DNA of 64,000 nucleotides from assembly GCF_024294805.1 (NCBI RefSeq), contig NZ_JANCLU010000022.1:1-64000 (forward strand). The letters run 5' to 3'. The stretch comes from Alsobacter ponti. GTDB lineage: Bacteria; Pseudomonadota; Alphaproteobacteria; Rhizobiales; Beijerinckiaceae. The position numbers were made by a program, and so were the translations under genes. Below the pieces are notes generated by a model, which was not told where the DNA came from, did not search any database, and saw only the letters and a list, made by a program, of their open reading frames with translations. Positions 12,710-23,392 of the stretch are shown here, piece after piece. Numbering within the stretch: the stretch's first letter is position 1; every line of letters starts with the position of its first letter.

Positions 12710-12809
12710 AAGCAACTCCTTGAAAATTAAGTAAAAAAAGCCGGAATCGTTCGGCGGGCCAGCGTGACGCAATCGGAGCCGCCGCACAAGCCCTGGGAGC
12801 CGATCCGGG

Positions 12810-14966
12810 CTACAGAAAGCTCATCGGGTCGACGTCCACGATGACCCGCGTGTTGCCGGTGAGCTTGGGCGCGCGGATCAGCCACTGGCGCAGCCAGGTC
12901 TGCATGTCGAACTCGCGCGGCGTCTTCACCAGCAGGCGGAAGCGGTGGCGGCCGCGCACCACGGCGATCGGCGCCTCGGCCGGGCCGAGCACCATCACCT
13001 CGGGCGGCGGCTCGGCGACGCGCGCCAGGCCGCGCGCCCATGATTCGGCGGCGGCGCGGTCGGCCGCCGAGACGACCAGCGCCGCCAGCCGGCCGAAAGG
13101 CGGCAGCCCCGCCGCCTGCCGCAGGCGGATCTCCTCGGCGTAGAATCGCTCGCTGTCGCCGGAGAGCAGCGCCCGCAGCACCGGATGGCCGGGCTGGAAG
13201 CTCTGCAGCAGCGCCCGGCCCGGCGCGTCGCCGCGCCCGGCGCGCCCCGTCACCTGCTGCAGGATCTGGAAGGTGCGCTCGGCCGCGCGCGGATCGCCCG
13301 AGGCGAGGCCGAGATCGGCGTCGACGACGCCGACCAGCGACAGGAACGGGAAATTGTGCCCCTTCGCCACCAGCTGCGTGCCGATGACGATGGCGAACTC
13401 GCCCTGCGCCACCGCCTCCATCTCGCGCCGCAGCCGTTCCGTGCCGCCCGGGAAGTCGGAGGAGAGCACCAGCGCGCGGAAGCCGGGGAAGAGCTCCGCC
13501 ACCTCCTCCGCCAGCCGCTCGACGCCGGGACCGCACGCGGTGAGGCTGTCGGCCGCGCCGCATTCCGGGCACGTCTCGGGCCGCCGCTCGACATGGCCGC
13601 AATGGTGGCAGACGAGGGCGCGGCGAAAGCGATGCTCCACCAGCCAGGCCGTGCAGTTGGGGCACTGGAAGCGGTGCCCGCAGGCGCGGCACAGCGTCAG
13701 CGGGGCGTAGCCGCGCCGGTTGAGGTAGAGCAGGGTCTGCTCGCCGCGCTCCAGGGTGGCGCGCATCTCGGCGATCAGCCGGGGCGACAGCCAGCGCCCG
13801 CGCGGCGGCCCCTCGACGCGCATGTCGATGGCCTCGAGGCGCGGCATGGCGCGCCCCCCGAAACGGCTCTCCAGGCGCAGGTGCTTGTAGCGCCCGCGCT
13901 GGGCGTTGACGCGCGTCTCGACGGAGGGCGTCGCCGAGGCCAGCACCACCGGCGCGGCCTCGGCCTGGCCGCGCACCACCGCCATGTCGCGGGCGTGGTA
14001 GTGGACGCCGTCGTCCTGCTTGTAGGCGGCCTCGTGCTCCTCGTCGACGACGATCAGGCCGAGGTCGCGATAGGGCAGGAACAGCGCCGAGCGCGCGCCG
14101 GCGACGACCAGCGCCTCGCCGCTCGCCAGCGCCGCGAAGGTGCGCTCGCGCCGCCGCCCCGCCACGCCCGAGTGCCACTCCGCCGGCCGCACCCCGAAGC
14201 GGCGCTCGAACCGCTCCAGGAACTGCCCGGTCAGCGCGATCTCCGGCATCAGGATCAGGCTCTGGCGGCCCTGCCGCACGGCCTCCGCCACCGCCTCGAA
14301 ATAGACCTCGGTCTTGCCCGAGCCGGTGACGCCCTCCAGCAGCGTCACCGAGAAGGCGCGCGCGGCGACGTCGGCGACGAGGCTGGCGGCCGCCGCCGCC
14401 TGGCCCGGCTCCAGGCTGGCGTGGCGGTGCGCGGGGTCGGGGCGCGGCGCGATCGGCGGCGGCGCGATGCCCACCGCCTCCAGCGCGCCCTCGTCGACGA
14501 GCCCGTCGATCACCGAGGCGCTGACGCCCGCGGCCTCCGCCAGCGCCCGCTTGGCGTGGACCAGCCCGCCCTCGGCGGCGGCGAGCACGCGGGCGCGCGC
14601 CGGCGTCAGCCGCGCCGGCGGCGGCCCGGCGATCCTCACGCCCGTCTGGATGCGCTCGGGCCGGTCGGCGTCGGGCAGGCGCAGGGCCATGCGCAGCACC
14701 GCGCCGCGCGGGGCCAGCGTGTAGCGCGCCACCCAGTCGACGAAGCGGCGCAGCGCCGGCGACAGGCGGGGCGCGTCGAGGAGGCCGGCGACGCTCTTCA
14801 GGTTCGCGCCGCCCGCGCCCTCGCGCAGCTCCCACACCACCCCCGCCGTCTCGCGCGGCCCGAACGGCACGCGCACGACGTCGCCCTCCGCCAGCGCGAG
14901 CCCGTCGGGGACGTGGTAGGAATAGGTCTGGTCCAGCGCCACCGGCGTCAGGATCTCGGCGATCAT
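12810..14966 (-). CDS. priA: Primosomal protein N' (replication-restart helicase PriA)
   Basis: A 718-residue superfamily-2 helicase that reloads the replisome at stalled forks. In order: the 3'-DNA-binding domain (residues 1-100), P-loop GVTGSGKT (212-219), the Walker B box DEEH, and a zinc-binding cysteine cluster (CRACGHRFQCPNC ... CHHCGH ... CPECG) inserted in the second helicase lobe. The start MIAEILTPVALDQTYSYHVP is family-typical; 28 more codons are open upstream. It is divergent from xerC across 82 bases. All functional motifs look intact. Confidence 0.95.
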   Translation of the reverse strand: MIAEILTPVALDQTYSYHVPDGLALAEGDVVRVPFGPRETAGVVWELREGAGGANLKSVAGLLDAPRLSPALRRFVDWVARYTLAPRGAVLRMALRLPDADRPERIQTGVRIAGPPPARLTPARARVLAAAEGGLVHAKRALAEAAGVSASVIDGLVDEGALEAVGIAPPPIAPRPDPAHRHASLEPGQAAAAASLVADVAARAFSVTLLEGVTGSGKTEVYFEAVAEAVRQGRQSLILMPEIALTGQFLERFERRFGVRPAEWHSGVAGRRRERTFAALASGEALVVAGARSALFLPYRDLGLIVVDEEHEAAYKQDDGVHYHARDMAVVRGQAEAAPVVLASATPSVETRVNAQRGRYKHLRLESRFGGRAMPRLEAIDMRVEGPPRGRWLSPRLIAEMRATLERGEQTLLYLNRRGYAPLTLCRACGHRFQCPNCTAWLVEHRFRRALVCHHCGHVERRPETCPECGAADSLTACGPGVERLAEEVAELFPGFRALVLSSDFPGGTERLRREMEAVAQGEFAIVIGTQLVAKGHNFPFLSLVGVVDADLGLASGDPRAAERTFQILQQVTGRAGRGDAPGRALLQSFQPGHPVLRALLSGDSERFYAEEIRLRQAAGLPPFGRLAALVVSAADRAAAESWARGLARVAEPPPEVMVLGPAEAPIAVVRGRHRFRLLVKTPREFDMQTWLRQWLIRAPKLTGNTRVIVDVDPMSFL

Positions 14967-15048
14967 GGCGGCAGGGATAGCACCGATTCGCGCCGGGGCC
15001 TCGCCCGCCGTAAACGCGGCGTTCACCACGCGGGCGCACGCTGCCGGC

Positions 15049-15978
15049 ATGCACGCCGCGCCCGACCTCGCCTCCGCCCTCGCCGATTGGCGCCGCCACC
15101 TCGACAGCGAACGGCGAATGTCGCCGAAGACGCTGGAGGCCTACGAGCGCGACGTGCGGCAGTTCCTCGCCTTCCTGACGGAGCGCAACGGCCGCGCCGC
15201 CTCGCTCGCCTGCGTCGACGCGCTGAAGCCGGCGGACCTGCGCGCCTACATGGCCGGCCGCCGCATGGACGGCGCGGGCAGCCGGACGCTGATGCGCAAC
15301 CTCGCGGGCGTGCGCTCGGCGCTGCGTTTCCTGGAGCGCGAGGGGCTGGCCAAGGCCTCGGCGCTTTCGGCCATCCGCGGCCCGCGCATCGCGCGCGGCC
15401 TGCCCCGGCCGCTGCCGGCGGGCGCGGCGCGGCGGCTGACCGATCCCGACGCGCGCGCCGGCGAGGACCGCGAGACCTGGGTGCTGGTGCGCGACGCCGC
15501 CGTGCTGGCGCTGCTCTACGGCGGCGGCCTGCGTATCTCCGAGGCGCTGTCGATCAAGGCGAAGGACGCGCCGGTGGAGAGCGATGCGCTGACGGTCACC
15601 GGCAAGGGCGGCAAGACGCGCATGGTGCCCGTCATCGCACCGGTGCGGCAGGCGGTGCGCGACTATGTCGAGATGTGCCCCTATCCGCTGGCTCCCGAGG
15701 AGCCGCTGTTCCGGGGCGCGAAGGGCGGCCCGCTCAACCCGCGCATCGTGCAGCTCGCCATGGAGCGGCTGCGCGGCGCGCTCGGCCTGCCGGACAGCGC
15801 GACGCCGCACGCGCTGCGCCACAGCTTCGCCACCCACCTGCTGGCGCGCGGCGGCGATTTGCGGGCGATCCAGGACCTGCTCGGCCACGCCTCGCTGTCG
15901 ACGACGCAGATCTACACGGAGGTCGACACGTCGCGCCTGCTCGCCGCCTACGAGGCGGCGCACCCGCGCGCCCGCTGA
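15049..15978 (+). CDS. xerC: Tyrosine recombinase XerC
   Basis: A 309-residue tyrosine recombinase that, with XerD, resolves chromosome dimers at dif. It has an N-terminal SAM-like core-binding domain (residues 5-100) and a catalytic domain with Arg162 (GGGLRISEAL), Lys186 (TGKGGK), His254 and Arg257 (HALRHSF), His280 (LLGHASL) and nucleophile Tyr289 (QIYTEV). The start at 15049 gives the normal length. Its position beside priA, without att sites or phage genes, argues for the housekeeping enzyme rather than an integrase. Confidence 0.9.
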   Translation: MHAAPDLASALADWRRHLDSERRMSPKTLEAYERDVRQFLAFLTERNGRAASLACVDALKPADLRAYMAGRRMDGAGSRTLMRNLAGVRSALRFLEREGLAKASALSAIRGPRIARGLPRPLPAGAARRLTDPDARAGEDRETWVLVRDAAVLALLYGGGLRISEALSIKAKDAPVESDALTVTGKGGKTRMVPVIAPVRQAVRDYVEMCPYPLAPEEPLFRGAKGGPLNPRIVQLAMERLRGALGLPDSATPHALRHSFATHLLARGGDLRAIQDLLGHASLSTTQIYTEVDTSRLLAAYEAAHPRAR

Positions 15979-15981
15979 GGC

Positions 15982-16551
15982 TCAGCGCGGCGCGGCCCGC
16001 CGCCGGGCCTGCACCGTGCGCCGCCAGCGCCGTAGCTGCCGGCGCCAGCGCGGATCGGCCGCGAACCGGGCCCGCAGCCGCGCCATCGCGGCGCGCAGCC
16101 TGACGCGGAACGGCTCGACCTGCCGATGCGCCCAGGCGCGCACGCGCACGGCCAGATCGTAGACGCGCACGAACCAGGCGAGCCGCATCAGGTTGGGCCG
16201 GCACACCTCGAACAGGAAGGCGGCCGAGCCGAGCCCGGCCGTCTTGGCGACGAAGAAAGTGGCGACGCCGAGGATCGGGCGTCCCGTGCCGATCAGCCAC
16301 AGCCCGAGCAGCTTGAACGGAAACACCACCAGCGCGGGGATGACGAATACGAACAGCGTCAGCCACGGCGGCAGGCGGGCGACGCCGCGCGCGATGGCCT
16401 CGCGCACGGGCTTCCACGGCAGCACGGCCAGCACGCGGTCGGCGAGCGCGGCGAAGATGTCCCACAGCCACGCCTCGAAGAGGAACAGCGCGGCGAGGAC
16501 GAACCACAACGGGCGGAGCAGGCGTTGCATGGGCTCACCAAGCGCCGACAT
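15982..16551 (-). CDS. Conserved hypothetical membrane protein
   Basis: A 189-residue protein of unrecognised function. The N-terminal half has three likely membrane segments (about residues 13-33, 62-88 and 92-115). The C-terminal 60 residues are extremely Arg/Ala-rich (RRWRRTVQARRRAAPR at the end) and probably cytoplasmic. An alternative start at 16530 (MQRLLRPLWF) has a GGTGAG-like site just upstream and may be the true one. It converges on xerC with a three-base gap and lies downstream of the TCA operon on the same strand, beyond a hairpin. Confidence 0.6.
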   Translation of the reverse strand: MSALGEPMQRLLRPLWFVLAALFLFEAWLWDIFAALADRVLAVLPWKPVREAIARGVARLPPWLTLFVFVIPALVVFPFKLLGLWLIGTGRPILGVATFFVAKTAGLGSAAFLFEVCRPNLMRLAWFVRVYDLAVRVRAWAHRQVEPFRVRLRAAMARLRARFAADPRWRRQLRRWRRTVQARRRAAPR

Positions 16552-16587
16552 CGCGGCGAGAACATGCCGGACCCGCCCAAACGCGAA

Positions 16588-16620
16588 AGGCCGCCGGCCC
16601 GGTTCCCGAGCGGCGGCCTC
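16588..16620 (-). terminator. Probable terminator of the mdh-suc-lpd operon
   Basis: Perfect 8-bp arms GGCCGCCG (16589-16596) and CGGCGGCC (16611-16618) enclose a 14-base loop. On the minus strand the hairpin starts 23 bases after the lpd stop and is followed by TTTC. The short U-run makes it weak but well placed. Confidence 0.5.
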
Positions 16621-16641
16621 GAACGAAGGACGGCCCGGCCG

Positions 16642-18045
16642 TCAGATGTGGATCGAGCGCTTCTCGACGCCCATGGCGGCTTCCTTCACCGCCTCGCTCA
16701 TCGTCGGGTGGGCGTGGCAGGTGCGGGCGAGGTCCTCCGACGAGCCGCCGAACTCCATCAGCACGGCCGCCTCGTGGATCATCTCGCCGACGCCCGCGCC
16801 GATCATGTGGACGCCGAGCACGCGATCGGTGTTGGCGTCGGCCAGCACCTTCACGAAGCCGTCCGACTGGCGCATGGCGCGGGCGCGGCCGTTCGCTGTG
16901 AAGGGGAACTTGCCGACCGCGTAGGCGACGCCCTCGGCCTTCAGCTCCTCCTCCGTCTTTCCGACCGAAGCGACCTCCGGCATCGTGTAGACCACGCCGG
17001 GGATGACGTCGTAGTTGACGTGGCCGGCCTTGCCGGCCAGCAGCTCGGCCACCGCCACGCCCTCGTCCTCGGCCTTATGGGCGAGCATCGGCCCGCGCAC
17101 CACGTCGCCGATGGCGAAGATGCCGGGGACGCTGGTCTGGAAATGGTTGTCGATGACGACGCGGCCGCGGTCGAGCGCCACGCCGGCCTGCTCCAGGCCG
17201 AGCCCGTCCGTGTAGGGCCGCCGTCCGGTGGCGACCAGCACCACCTCGGCGGTCAGCGTCGTCGGCTCGCCGCCGGCGACCGGCTCGAAGGTGACGCTCG
17301 CCCCGCCCTTGGCCTTCTCGACCTTGGTGACCTTGGAGGAGAGCAGGAACTTGACGCCCTGCTTCTCCATCAGGCGCTGGAACTGCTTCGCCACCTCGCC
17401 GTCCATGCCCGGCAGGATGCGGTCGAGATACTCGACCACGGTGACCTGCGCGCCGACGCGCCGCCACACCGAGCCGAGCTCCAGGCCGATGACGCCGGCG
17501 CCGATCACCACCATGGTGGCGGGGGCCTTTTCGAGGGCGATGGCGCCAGTGGAGGAGACGATGGTCTTCTCGTCGAACGCCACGGGGACGCCGGGCGGCG
17601 TCGCCACGTCGGAGCCGGTGGCGATGACGATGGCCTTGGTGTCGAGGGTCTGGACCTTGCCGTCCTCGCCCGTCACCCGCACCTTGCCGGGGGCCTCGAT
17701 GAAGCCGACGCCGTGGAAGGCGTCGATCTTGTTCTTCTTGAGCAGGAAGCCGACGCCGGTGACGTTGGCCGCCACCGTGTCGTCCTTGTGCTTCATCATC
17801 GCCGGCAGGTCGAGCTGCGGCTTGCCGACCTTGACGCCGAGCGCCGGCAGGTCGTGCCCGGCCTGCTCGAACATCTCCGAGGCGTGCAGCAGCGCCTTGG
17901 ACGGAATGCAGCCGACGTTCAGGCAGGTGCCGCCGTGCGTCTTGCGCTTCTCGACCACGGCGGTCTTGAGGCCGAGCTGCGCCGCCCGGATGGCGCACAC
18001 ATAGCCGCCGGGGCCGGTGCCGATGACGATCAGGTCGTAGGACAT
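16642..18045 (-). CDS. lpd: Dihydrolipoamide dehydrogenase (E3)
   Basis: A 467-residue FAD flavoenzyme that reoxidises the lipoyl group of 2-oxoglutarate dehydrogenase E2 and makes NADH. The N-terminal FAD fold [19 protein letters not shown], the redox disulphide [16 protein letters not shown] (Cys41/Cys46), the NAD-binding [13 protein letters not shown] and the C-terminal [16 protein letters not shown] active-site region are all present. The start at 18045 is chosen over 18054 because GAGGGG lies nine bases before it. It is the last gene of the operon, 97 bases after sucB. Confidence 0.95.
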   Translation of the reverse strand: MSYDLIVIGTGPGGYVCAIRAAQLGLKTAVVEKRKTHGGTCLNVGCIPSKALLHASEMFEQAGHDLPALGVKVGKPQLDLPAMMKHKDDTVAANVTGVGFLLKKNKIDAFHGVGFIEAPGKVRVTGEDGKVQTLDTKAIVIATGSDVATPPGVPVAFDEKTIVSSTGAIALEKAPATMVVIGAGVIGLELGSVWRRVGAQVTVVEYLDRILPGMDGEVAKQFQRLMEKQGVKFLLSSKVTKVEKAKGGASVTFEPVAGGEPTTLTAEVVLVATGRRPYTDGLGLEQAGVALDRGRVVIDNHFQTSVPGIFAIGDVVRGPMLAHKAEDEGVAVAELLAGKAGHVNYDVIPGVVYTMPEVASVGKTEEELKAEGVAYAVGKFPFTANGRARAMRQSDGFVKVLADANTDRVLGVHMIGAGVGEMIHEAAVLMEFGGSSEDLARTCHAHPTMSEAVKEAAMGVEKRSIHI

Positions 18046-18142
18046 GGAGTTCATCCCCTCGGCGCGGCCGTCGGCTGACGCCGCCGTCGCGCTGCAATGT
18101 TCGGCGGAGAGCGACCCGGCGGACGCCGGCTCGCGAGGCACC

Positions 18143-19348
18143 TCAGAGATCCAGCACGAGGCGCGCCGGGTCCTCCAGCTCCTCCTTGACGCGGACGAGG
18201 AAGGTCACCGCCTCCTTGCCGTCCACGATGCGGTGGTCGTAGCTGAGCGCGAGGTACATCATCGGCCGGATCTCGATCTTGCCGCCGACGACCATCGGGC
18301 GCTCCTGGATCTTGTGCATGCCCAGGATGCCCGACTGCGGGGCGTTGAGGATCGGCGTCGACATCAGCGAGCCGTAGATGCCGCCATTGGTGATGGTGAA
18401 CGTGCCGCCCTGCATCTCGTCGATCTTGAGCTGGCCGTCGCGGGCGCGCTTGCCGAAGTCGGCGATGGTCTTCTCGACGCCGGCGATGGAGAGGCGGTCG
18501 GCGTCGCGCACCACCGGCACGACGAGGCCCTTGTCGGTGCCCACCGCGATGCCGACGTGGTAGTAGTTCTTGTAGACGAGGTCCTGCCCGTCGATCTCGG
18601 CGTTGACCGCCGGCAGCTCCTTCAACGCCTGCACGCAGGCCTTCACGAAGAAGCCCATGAAGCCGAGCTTGGTGCCGTGCTTCTTCTCGAAGATGTCCTT
18701 GTACTTCGACCGCAAGGCCATCACCTCGGTCATGTCGACCTCGTTGAAGGTCGTCAGCATGGCGGCGGTGTTCTGGGCGTCCTTGAGGCGGCGCGCGATG
18801 GTCTGGCGCAGCTTGGTCATGCGCACCCGCTCCTCGCGGGAGGCGTCGTCCGGCGCGGAGGGCGCGCGGGCGGCGGCGGGCGCGGCCGGGGCCGCCGGGG
18901 CGGAGGCCGCGGTCGCCACGGCGGCCAGCATGTCGCCCTTGGTCACGCGACCGGCCTTGCCGGTGCCCGCCACGCCGGCGGGGTCGACGCCGGTCTCGGC
19001 GGCGATGCGGTTGACGGAGGGCGCGTTCGGCGCGCCGGCCGTCAGCGGCTTGGCGGCCGGGGCGGCGGCGGGGGCCGGAGAGGCGACGGCGGGAGCGGCG
19101 GCCGCGCCGGCGCCGGCGCCGATGGAGCCGAGCAGCGCGCCGACCCCGACCGTCTCGCCGTTCTTGGCGACGATCTCGGACAGCACGCCCGAGGCCGGGG
19201 CGTTGACCTCGAGGGTCACCTTGTCCGTCTCCAGCTCGACGATCGGCTCATCGGCCTTCACGGCGTCGCCGGGCTTCTTGAACCACTTGCCGATGGTGGC
19301 CTCGGTCACCGATTCGCCGAGGGTCGGAACGCGGATGTCTGTCGCCAT
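18143..19348 (-). CDS. sucB: Dihydrolipoyllysine succinyltransferase (2-OGDH E2)
   Basis: A 401-residue core of the 2-oxoglutarate dehydrogenase complex. One N-terminal lipoyl domain has its lipoylated lysine in [11 protein letters not shown] (Lys43). An Ala/Pro-rich linker leads to the E3-binding domain ([31 protein letters not shown]), then another linker and the catalytic domain with SYDHRIVDG (His372, Asp376). It sits 124 bases after sucA, in a gap holding two perfect hairpins, and 97 bases before lpd. Confidence 0.95.
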   Translation of the reverse strand: MATDIRVPTLGESVTEATIGKWFKKPGDAVKADEPIVELETDKVTLEVNAPASGVLSEIVAKNGETVGVGALLGSIGAGAGAAAAPAVASPAPAAAPAAKPLTAGAPNAPSVNRIAAETGVDPAGVAGTGKAGRVTKGDMLAAVATAASAPAAPAAPAAARAPSAPDDASREERVRMTKLRQTIARRLKDAQNTAAMLTTFNEVDMTEVMALRSKYKDIFEKKHGTKLGFMGFFVKACVQALKELPAVNAEIDGQDLVYKNYYHVGIAVGTDKGLVVPVVRDADRLSIAGVEKTIADFGKRARDGQLKIDEMQGGTFTITNGGIYGSLMSTPILNAPQSGILGMHKIQERPMVVGGKIEIRPMMYLALSYDHRIVDGKEAVTFLVRVKEELEDPARLVLDL

Positions 19349-19377
19349 GGTCGGACGAACCTCTTCTGGTCTGGGCT

Positions 19378-19412
19378 GATCCCGGCGGGAAGGTCGGGCG
19401 AGGGCCGGGATC
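19378..19412. other. Hairpin in the sucA-sucB gap (distal)
   Basis: Perfect 9-bp arms GATCCCGGC (19378-19386) and GCCGGGATC (19404-19412) with a 17-base loop, about 30 bases upstream of the sucB start. No U-run. It is the second of two hairpins in this gap. Confidence 0.55.
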
Positions 19413-19437
19413 GAGCCGCAACGCCGAGGGGAAGGGA

Positions 19438-19460
19438 GCGGACCGGGCGCGCCGGTCCGC
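19438..19460. other. Hairpin in the sucA-sucB gap (proximal)
   Basis: Perfect 9-bp arms GCGGACCGG (19438-19446) and CCGGTCCGC (19452-19460) with a 5-base loop, 12 bases after the sucA stop on the minus strand. No U-run, so read-through is expected. It may mark a processing site or protect the sucA 3' end. Confidence 0.6.
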
Positions 19461-19472
19461 GAAAGGACGCCG

Positions 19473-22445
19473 TCAGTCGGCGAAGCATTCCTCGAGGAAG
19501 GCCTGCAGCTGGGCGAGGTGCTTGGACATCAGGCCGGTCGCGGTGGCGGCCGACGCCGGACGCCCGGCGTAGCGCGCCCGCTTCACCTTGGAGCCGGCAT
19601 GGCCGAGCACCCACTCCAGATACGGCTCGACGAAGCTCCACGAGCCCATGTTCTTGGGCTCTTCCTGGCACCACACCACGTCGGCGTTCTTGAAGCGCGC
19701 CAGTTCGGCGGCCAGCGCCTTCACCGGGAACGGATAGAGCTGCTCGACGCGCAGCAGGTAGACGTCGTCGACGCCGCGCTTCTCGCGCTCCTCGTAGAGG
19801 TCGTAATAGACCTTGCCCGAGCACAGCACGACCCGGCGGATCTTGTTGTCCTTGACGAGCTTGATCTTCTCGCCCTTCAGCGCCTGCGCGTCGTCCCATA
19901 GGATGCGGTGGAACGAGGAGCCCGCGCCCATCTCGTCGAGCCGCGACACGGCGCGCTTGTGGCGCAGCAGCGACTTCGGCGTCATCAGCACCAGCGGCTT
20001 GCGGAACTCGCGCTTGAGCTGCCGGCGCAGGATGTGGAAGTAGTTCGCCGGCGTCGTGCAGTTGGCGACCTGCATGTTGTCCTCGGCGCACATCTGCAGG
20101 AAGCGCTCCAGGCGGGCGGAGGAGTGCTCCGGCCCCTGGCCCTCGTAGCCGTGCGGCAGCAGGCAGACGAGGCCCGACATGCGCAGCCACTTGCGCTCGC
20201 CCGACGAGATGAACTGGTCGAACACCACCTGCGCGCCGTTGGCGAAGTCGCCGAACTGCGCTTCCCACATGGTCAGCGCGTTGGGCTCCGACAGCGAGTA
20301 GCCGTACTCGAAGCCCAGCACCGCCTCCTCCGAGAGCATCGAGTTGATGACCTCGTACTTGGCCTGGCCTTCCTGAATGTTGTTGAGCGGCGTGTAGCGC
20401 GCCTCGGTCTCCTGGTCGATCAGCACCGAGTGGCGCTGCGAGAACGTGCCGCGCTCGCAGTCCTGGCCCGACAGGCGGACGGGGTGGCCCTCGGCCACCA
20501 GCGTCGCGAACGCCAGCGCCTCGCCGGTCGCCCAGTCGATGCCCTCGCCCGCCTCGATCGCCTTGCGGCGGTTGTCGAGGAAGCGCTGGATCGTGCGGTG
20601 GACGTTGAAGCCCTCCGGCGGCGTGGTCATGCGCTCGCCGAGGCGGCGAAGCTCGGCCACGTCGACGCCGGTCTGGCCGCGCCGCGCGTCGTCGTCGCTC
20701 TCCTTCATCGCCTTCAGGCCGGCCCAGCGGCCGTCGAGCCAGTCGGCCTTGTTGGGCTTGTAGGCCTGGCCGGCCTCGTGTTCGGCCTCGAGGCGCTGGC
20801 GCCAGTCGGCCTTCATCTTGTCGACCTCGCCCTCGGTGACGACGCCCTCGGCGACAAGCTTGCGGGCGTAGATCTCCAGCGTGGTCTGCTGCTGGCGGAT
20901 CTTCTTGTACATCACCGGCTGGGTGAAGCCGGGCTCGTCGCCCTCGTTGTGGCCGTAGCGGCGGTAGCAGAACATGTCGACGACCACCGGCTTGTGGAAC
21001 TTCTGCCGGAACTCGGTCGCCACCTTGCAGGCGAACACCACCGCCTCGGGGTCGTCGCCGTTCACGTGGAAGATCGGCGCCTCGATCATCTTCGCCACGT
21101 CGGACGGATAGGGCGAGGAGCGCGAATAGCGCGGATAGGTGGTGAAGCCGATCTGGTTGTTGATGATGACGTGCACCGAGCCGCCGGTGCGGTGCCCCTT
21201 GAGGCCCGACAGCCCCAGGCACTCGGCCACGACGCCCTGGCCGGCGAAGGCGGCGTCGCCGTGGATCAGCAACGGCATCACCTGCGAGCGCTCGACCACG
21301 TCCTTGAGCTGGTCCTGCTTGGCGCGGACCTTGCCGAGCACGACGGGGTCGACGATCTCGAGGTGCGACGGGTTGGCGGTCAGCGACAGGTGCACCGTGT
21401 TGCCGTCGAACACGCGGTCCGACGACGCGCCGAGGTGATACTTCACGTCGCCCGAGCCCTCGACGTCGTCGGGGGCGTAGGAGCCGCCCTTGAACTCGTG
21501 GAACAAAGCGCGGTGCGGCTTGCCCATCACCTGGGTCAGCACGTTGAGGCGGCCGCGATGGGCCATGCCCAGCACGATCTGCTTCACGCCGAGATTGCCG
21601 CCGCGCTTGATGATCTGCTCCAGCGCCGGGATCAGCGCCTCGCCGCCGTCGAGCCCGAACCGCTTGGTGCCGGTGTACTTGACGTCGATGAACTTCTCGA
21701 AGCCCTCGGCCTCGACCAGCTTGTTGAGGATGGCGCGCTTGCCCTCGCGGGTGAAGGCGATCTCCTTGTGCGGCCCCTCGATGCGCTCCTGGATCCAGGC
21801 CTTCTCGGCCGGATTGGAGATGTGCATGAACTCGTAGCCGATGGTCGAGCAATAGGTGCGCTTCAGGATCGCCAGCATCTCGCGGATGGTGGCGAACTCC
21901 AGGCCGAGCACGTGGTCGATGAAGATCCTGCGGTCCCAGTCGGCCTCGGTGAAGCCGTAGGAGGAGGGGTCCAGCTCCTCGTGGTCGGTGCGCGTGGCGA
22001 TGCCGAGCGGGTCGAGATCGGCGTGCAAATGGCCGCGCATGCGGAAGGCGCGGATCATCATCAGGGCGCGCACGCTGTCGCGCGTCGCCTGCATGATGTC
22101 GTCCGCCGACACGGCCGGGCCGCCCGCCTTGGCCGCCGCCTCCGCCTTGCCCTTCAGCTTGTCGCCGATGATCTTGTCGACGACGCCCCAGTTGCCGTCC
22201 AGCGCCGAAACCAGCTCGCCATTGGCGTGGATCGGCCAGTTCGGCTTGCGCCACGAGGCGCCGCGCGCCGACTTGGCGACCGCGGCCGAGTCGTCCTTCA
22301 GCGCGCCGAAGAAGGCCTGCCACTCGGCGTCGACCGACGAGGGATTCTCGAGGAAGCGGGCGTAGAGATCCTCGATATAGGCGGCGTTGCCGCCATAGAG
22401 GAAGGAGGTTTGCAGGAACGCGTCGTTCTGGTCCTGGCGTGCCAT
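19473..22445 (-). CDS. sucA: 2-oxoglutarate dehydrogenase E1
   Basis: The 990-residue thiamine-diphosphate-dependent decarboxylase of the 2-oxoglutarate dehydrogenase complex. The N-terminus [17 protein letters not shown] is the E2-interacting segment. [18 protein letters not shown], the TPP-binding [14 protein letters not shown] ... NNQIGFTT and the C-terminal transketolase-like [12 protein letters not shown] are intact. The start at 22445 has GAGGAAA upstream; the open frame extends much further 5' but runs antisense-like through sucD. It lies 62 bases after sucD. Confidence 0.96.
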   Translation of the reverse strand: MARQDQNDAFLQTSFLYGGNAAYIEDLYARFLENPSSVDAEWQAFFGALKDDSAAVAKSARGASWRKPNWPIHANGELVSALDGNWGVVDKIIGDKLKGKAEAAAKAGGPAVSADDIMQATRDSVRALMMIRAFRMRGHLHADLDPLGIATRTDHEELDPSSYGFTEADWDRRIFIDHVLGLEFATIREMLAILKRTYCSTIGYEFMHISNPAEKAWIQERIEGPHKEIAFTREGKRAILNKLVEAEGFEKFIDVKYTGTKRFGLDGGEALIPALEQIIKRGGNLGVKQIVLGMAHRGRLNVLTQVMGKPHRALFHEFKGGSYAPDDVEGSGDVKYHLGASSDRVFDGNTVHLSLTANPSHLEIVDPVVLGKVRAKQDQLKDVVERSQVMPLLIHGDAAFAGQGVVAECLGLSGLKGHRTGGSVHVIINNQIGFTTYPRYSRSSPYPSDVAKMIEAPIFHVNGDDPEAVVFACKVATEFRQKFHKPVVVDMFCYRRYGHNEGDEPGFTQPVMYKKIRQQQTTLEIYARKLVAEGVVTEGEVDKMKADWRQRLEAEHEAGQAYKPNKADWLDGRWAGLKAMKESDDDARRGQTGVDVAELRRLGERMTTPPEGFNVHRTIQRFLDNRRKAIEAGEGIDWATGEALAFATLVAEGHPVRLSGQDCERGTFSQRHSVLIDQETEARYTPLNNIQEGQAKYEVINSMLSEEAVLGFEYGYSLSEPNALTMWEAQFGDFANGAQVVFDQFISSGERKWLRMSGLVCLLPHGYEGQGPEHSSARLERFLQMCAEDNMQVANCTTPANYFHILRRQLKREFRKPLVLMTPKSLLRHKRAVSRLDEMGAGSSFHRILWDDAQALKGEKIKLVKDNKIRRVVLCSGKVYYDLYEEREKRGVDDVYLLRVEQLYPFPVKALAAELARFKNADVVWCQEEPKNMGSWSFVEPYLEWVLGHAGSKVKRARYAGRPASAATATGLMSKHLAQLQAFLEECFAD

Positions 22446-22476
22446 GTCGTTTCCTCGATGGGTGTTGTCGGTGGGC

Positions 22477-22497
22477 CGGGGCGGCGGCGCCGCCCCG
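22477..22497. other. Hairpin in the sucD-sucA gap
   Basis: Perfect 9-bp arms CGGGGCGGC (22477-22485) and GCCGCCCCG (22489-22497) around GGC, 10 bases after the sucD stop and about 30 before sucA. No U-run on the minus strand. Confidence 0.6.
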
Positions 22498-22507
22498 CGC
22501 CGGACGC

Positions 22508-23392
22508 TTAGCCCTTCAGAACTTCGGACAGCGTCTTGCCGAGCCGCGCGGGCGACGGCGAGACGCGGATGCCGGCGGCCTCCATGGCCGCGATCTTGTC
22601 CTCGGCGCCGCCCTTGCCGCCCGAGATGATCGCGCCGGCGTGGCCCATGCGGCGGCCGGGAGGCGCCGTGCGGCCGGCGATGAAGCCGACCATCGGCTTG
22701 CCGCGGCCGCGCTTGGCCTCGTCGCGGATGAACTGCGCGGCGTCCTCCTCGGCCGAGCCGCCGATCTCGCCGATCATGATGATCGACTCGGTCTTCGGGT
22801 CGGCGAGGAACATCTCCAGCACGTCGATGAACTCGGTGCCCTTGACGGGGTCGCCGCCGATGCCGACGGCCGTCGTCTGGCCCAGGCCCTCGCGGGTGGT
22901 CTGGAACACCGCCTCGTAGGTCAGCGTGCCGGAGCGCGACACGATGCCGACATTGCCCGGCTTGAAGATGTTGCCCGGCATGATGCCGATCTTGCACGCG
23001 CCGGCGGTCATGACGCCGGGGCAGTTGGGGCCGATCAGGCGCGACTTCGAGCCGGACAGAGCACGCTTGACGCGCACCATGTCGAGCACCGGAATGCCCT
23101 CGGTGATGCAGACGATGAGCGGCACCTCGGCCTGAATCGCCTCGCAGATGGCGTCGGCCGCGCCGGCCGGCGGCACGTAGATGACCGAGGCGTCAGCCCC
23201 GGTCGCCTCGCGCGCCTCGGCGACCGTGTCGAACACGGGCAGGCCGAGATGGGTGGAGCCGCCCTTCCCCGGGGACGTGCCGCCGACCATCTTCGTGCCG
23301 TAGGCGATAGCCTGCTCGGAGTGGAAGGTGCCGTTCTTGCCGGTGAAGCCCTGGCAAATGACCTTGGTGTTGGCGTCGATGAGAACGGACAT
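22508..23392 (-). CDS. sucD: Succinyl-CoA synthetase alpha subunit
   Basis: A 294-residue subunit that binds CoA and carries the phosphohistidine in substrate-level phosphorylation (succinyl-CoA to succinate). The N-terminal CoA-binding Rossmann fold ([19 protein letters not shown]) and the active His251 in [12 protein letters not shown] are intact. Its ATG shares one base with the stop of the upstream tautomerase gene (TGATG), so its translation is probably coupled to that gene rather than directly to sucC. Confidence 0.96.
   Translation of the reverse strand: MSVLIDANTKVICQGFTGKNGTFHSEQAIAYGTKMVGGTSPGKGGSTHLGLPVFDTVAEAREATGADASVIYVPPAGAADAICEAIQAEVPLIVCITEGIPVLDMVRVKRALSGSKSRLIGPNCPGVMTAGACKIGIMPGNIFKPGNVGIVSRSGTLTYEAVFQTTREGLGQTTAVGIGGDPVKGTEFIDVLEMFLADPKTESIIMIGEIGGSAEEDAAQFIRDEAKRGRGKPMVGFIAGRTAPPGRRMGHAGAIISGGKGGAEDKIAAMEAAGIRVSPSPARLGKTLSEVLKG

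Noticed and set aside
15049-15978. Phage or island integrase and attachment site
   Set aside because: The recombinase fits XerC in length and its priA neighbourhood; no tRNA, direct repeats or mobile genes flank it.
19908-22511. An 867-codon open frame antisense to sucA
   Set aside because: Low-complexity Arg/Leu/Ala/His translation without recognisable domains; the sense frame encodes an intact SucA.
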